Below are positions 58,014-60,357 of a stretch of 60,357 bases of DNA, piece by piece. The first letter of the stretch is position 1; the number at the start of each line of letters is the position of its first letter. The notes beneath the pieces were generated by a model, which saw only the letters and a program-made list of their open reading frames with translations, had not been told where the DNA came from and did not search any database. Source of the stretch: Mycobacterium sp. PO1 (GTDB lineage Bacteria > Actinomycetota > Actinomycetes > Mycobacteriales > Mycobacteriaceae); NCBI RefSeq assembly GCF_017312405.1, contig NZ_BLTG01000066.1, forward strand, positions 1 to 60,357, given 5' to 3'. Made by a program: the position numbers and the translations under genes.

Positions 58014-60357
58014 ATGCCGGAGCAGCTCCCGACCCCACCGCCGCCGCGGTCGGTCACGGTCATCAAGCTCGCCTGGTGCGTGCTGCTCGCCAGTGTCGTC
58101 GCCGCGGGTCTGATGTTCCCGGTCGTCGGCGGCATCGGCCTGATGTCCAACCGCGCCTCCGACGTCGTTGCCAACGGCTCGGCCCAACTGGTCGAGGGGG
58201 AAGTCCCCCAGGTGTCGACGATGGTCGACGCCAAGGGCAACCCGATCGCCTGGCTCTACACCCAGCGCCGCTTCCAGGTGCCCAGCGAACAGATCGCCAA
58301 CACCATGAAGCTGGCGATCGTCTCGATCGAGGACAAACGCTTTGCCGAGCACAACGGTGTCGACTGGCAGGGCACGCTGACCGGCCTGTCGGGTTACCTG
58401 TCGGGGAACCTCGACACCCGCGGCGGGTCGACGATCGAGCAGCAGTACGTCAAGAACTACCAGCTGCTGGTCATCGCCCAGACCGACGCCGAGAAGCGTG
58501 CCGCGATCGAAGTCACCCCGGCCCGCAAGCTGCGTGAGATCCGGATGGCGCTGACGCTGGACAAGACGTTCACCAAGCCGGAGATCCTGACCCGCTACCT
58601 GAACCTGGTGTCGTTCGGCAACGGCTCGTTCGGCGTCCAGGACGCCGCCCAGACCTATTTCGGCATCGACGCCTCGGAACTGAACTGGCAGCAGGCCGCG
58701 CTGCTGGCCGGCATGGTGCAGTCGACCAGCGCACTGAACCCCTACACCAATCCCGACGGCGCGCTCGCGCGGCGCAACGTGGTGCTCGACACGATGATCG
58801 AGAACCTGCCCGAGTACGCCGACGAACTGCGCGAGGCCCGCACCCAGCCGCTGGGCGTGCTGCCCCAGCCGCAGGAGCTGCCGCGCGGCTGCATCGCCGC
58901 CGGCGACCGGGCCTTCTTCTGCGACTATGCGCTGGACTACCTGGCACGGGCCGGCATCAGCAAGGATCAGGTCGCCAAGGGCGGCTACCTGATCCGGACG
59001 ACGCTGGACCCGGACGTCCAGGGGCAGGTGAAATCCGCGATCGACGGCGTCGCCGATCCGGACGTGCCGGGGGTGGCCAGCGTGATGAGCGTGATCCGGC
59101 CGGGCAAGGAAGCCCACCCGGTGCTCGCGATGGCCAGCAACCGCACCTACGGCCTGGACCTCGACGCCGGCGAGACGATGCAACCGCAGCCGTTCTCACT
59201 GGTCGGCGACGGCGCCGGCTCGATCTTCAAGGTGTTCACCACCGCCGCCGCCCTGGAGATGGGTATGGGCATCAACGCCCAACTCGATGCACCGTCCCGA
59301 TTCGAGGCCAAGGGGCTCGGCACCGGCGGGGCGCGGGGTTGTCCGCCCGAGACGTGGTGCGTGCAGAACGCCGGCAACTACCGCGGCTCGATGACGGTCA
59401 CCCAGGCGTTGGCGACCTCGCCGAACACCGCGTTCGCCAAGCTCATCGCGCAGGTCGGCGTGCAGCGCACCGTGGACATGGCCGTCAAGCTGGGCCTGCG
59501 TTCCTACGCGCTGCCCGGCACGGCCCGCGACTACGACCCCGACAGCAACGAGAGTCTGGCCGAATTCGTCAAACGCCAGAACCTGGGGTCGTTCACGCTG
59601 GGACCCATCGAGGTCAATCCGCTGGAGCTGTCCAATGTGGCGGCGACGTTGGCTTCCGGCGGCATGTGGTGCCCGCCCAGTCCCATCCAGGCGGTGTTCG
59701 ACCGGCACGGCGAGGAAGTCGCCGTCACCACCGAGACCTGTGAGCAGGCGGTCCCGGAGGGTCTGGCCAACACACTGGCCGTGGCGATGAGCGAGGACGA
59801 CAGGGGTTCGGGCACCGCGGCCGGCGCCGCGGGGTCGGTCGGCTGGACGCTGCCGATGTCGGGCAAGACCGGGACCACCGAGGCGCACCGCTCGGCGGGT
59901 TTCCTCGGGTTCACCAACCAGCTGGCCGCCGCGAACTACATCTACGACGACTCGACCTCACCGGGCGAGCTGTGCTCGTTCCCGCTGCGCCAGTGTGGCG
60001 ACGGCAACCTGTTCGGCGGTAACGAGCCGGCCCGCACGTGGTTCACCGCGATGAACCCGATCGCCACCAACTTCGGCGAGGTCGTGCTGCCCCCGACCGA
60101 TCCGCGTTATGTCGACGGCGCCCCCGGTTCGCGGGTGCCCAGCGTGGCCGGGATGGGGCTGGAGACTGCCAAGCAGCGGCTGCGGGAGGCCGGCTTCCAG
60201 GTGGCCGATCAAGCCACCCCGGTGAACAGCAGCTCCCGCCAGGGTGCGGTCGTCGGCACGTCGCCGAGCGGTCAGACGGTTCCCGGCTCGATCGTCACGA
60301 TCCAGGTGTCCAACGGCATCGCCCCGGCCCCGCCGCCGCCACCGCCCGGTGCGGCAC
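58014..60357 (+). CDS. ponA2: Bifunctional penicillin-binding protein PonA2 (PBP1-type), 3' end outside window
   Basis: Class A PBP making and cross-linking peptidoglycan. The frame is open from ATG 58014 to the window end (781 residues seen; the family has about 810). A membrane anchor (about 17-40) is followed by the glycosyltransferase with SIEDKRF (Glu106 catalytic) and GGSTIEQQYVKN, and the transpeptidase with S403IFK406, ATSPNTAF (SxN as SPN) and SGKTGTTE. A PASTA domain (about 700-775, VPSVAGMGLETAKQRLREAG) and a Pro-rich tail follow. PASTA and PonA2 link wall synthesis to stress survival in mycobacteria. Its promoter suggests a leaderless mRNA. Confidence 0.96.
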   Translation, partial: MPEQLPTPPPPRSVTVIKLAWCVLLASVVAAGLMFPVVGGIGLMSNRASDVVANGSAQLVEGEVPQVSTMVDAKGNPIAWLYTQRRFQVPSEQIANTMKLAIVSIEDKRFAEHNGVDWQGTLTGLSGYLSGNLDTRGGSTIEQQYVKNYQLLVIAQTDAEKRAAIEVTPARKLREIRMALTLDKTFTKPEILTRYLNLVSFGNGSFGVQDAAQTYFGIDASELNWQQAALLAGMVQSTSALNPYTNPDGALARRNVVLDTMIENLPEYADELREARTQPLGVLPQPQELPRGCIAAGDRAFFCDYALDYLARAGISKDQVAKGGYLIRTTLDPDVQGQVKSAIDGVADPDVPGVASVMSVIRPGKEAHPVLAMASNRTYGLDLDAGETMQPQPFSLVGDGAGSIFKVFTTAAALEMGMGINAQLDAPSRFEAKGLGTGGARGCPPETWCVQNAGNYRGSMTVTQALATSPNTAFAKLIAQVGVQRTVDMAVKLGLRSYALPGTARDYDPDSNESLAEFVKRQNLGSFTLGPIEVNPLELSNVAATLASGGMWCPPSPIQAVFDRHGEEVAVTTETCEQAVPEGLANTLAVAMSEDDRGSGTAAGAAGSVGWTLPMSGKTGTTEAHRSAGFLGFTNQLAAANYIYDDSTSPGELCSFPLRQCGDGNLFGGNEPARTWFTAMNPIATNFGEVVLPPTDPRYVDGAPGSRVPSVAGMGLETAKQRLREAGFQVADQATPVNSSSRQGAVVGTSPSGQTVPGSIVTIQVSNGIAPAPPPPPPGAA

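Overview
The window is a contiguous piece of chromosome from a high-GC actinobacterium, almost certainly a rapidly growing mycobacterium (Mycolicibacterium-type). The evidence is the gene order, which follows the M. tuberculosis block running roughly from folB/folP1/folE/ftsH to ponA2 (about Rv3607c to Rv3682, recalled from memory and not searched), together with WhiB4, Crp, MarP, two EphA/EphE-type hydrolases, GTG/TTG starts and many leaderless promoters (TAnnnT, 6-8 nt, then the start codon). Genes without a counterpart in that M. tuberculosis order, as I recall it, are a molybdopterin oxidoreductase, an OHCU-decarboxylase/allantoicase pair, a TerC protein under a Mn2+ riboswitch, and a Pls-like NRPS coupled to an M1 peptidase.

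Layout. 1-4 kb: folate genes (folB partial, folP, folE) and ftsH, all minus. 4-6 kb: ephA and lpqG (plus). 6-12 kb: minus run of molybdopterin oxidoreductase, hpt, tilS, zinc-dependent protein and dacB, partly by ATGA overlaps. 12-15 kb: ppa, a purine/ureide pair (uraD-like, alc), then convergent terC. 16-25 kb: plus-strand, tightly coupled envelope-type cluster (NRPS-like, M1 peptidase, multi-pass membrane protein, galE, large membrane protein). 25-26.6 kb: a lone AAA+ ATPase with a winged-helix tail behind an AT-rich double palindrome, next to tRNA-Thr(CGT). 26.7-33.5 kb: holB, class III adenylate cyclase, topA, small orphan, cspA. 33.8-37.3 kb: a frameshifted MrfA-type helicase and a PAS/GAF-type protein. 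37-42 kb: Flp/Tad pilus-secretion operon (minus). 42-46 kb: HAD phosphatase flanked by two structured RNAs (6C and a probable Ms1/MTS2823), then a Fic-like orphan and acs. 46-55 kb: secreted protease, membrane protein, ephE, marP-nudix-thioredoxin block, nth, crp, MBL hydrolase and ridA. 55-60 kb: paired ArsA/Get3-like ATPases, whiB4, and ponA2 running off the end.

Connections. A cAMP cyclase, Crp and a Crp-like palindrome beside the putative Ms1 gene all lie here. Several envelope functions (DacB, PonA2, MarP, LpqG, GalE cluster) are interleaved with redox functions (WhiB4, thioredoxin-like protein, Nth). The most notable non-coding signals are the terC Mn2+ riboswitch with a visible SD-sequestering switch, the two C-loop hairpins of 6C, the double palindrome over the promoter and SD of the ATPase gene, and a 31-bp tandem array embedded at the crp stop codon. 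Three apparent one-base G/C-homopolymer deletions between 34.2 and 38.0 kb break an otherwise ordinary helicase and two pilin-like genes, so read support there matters.
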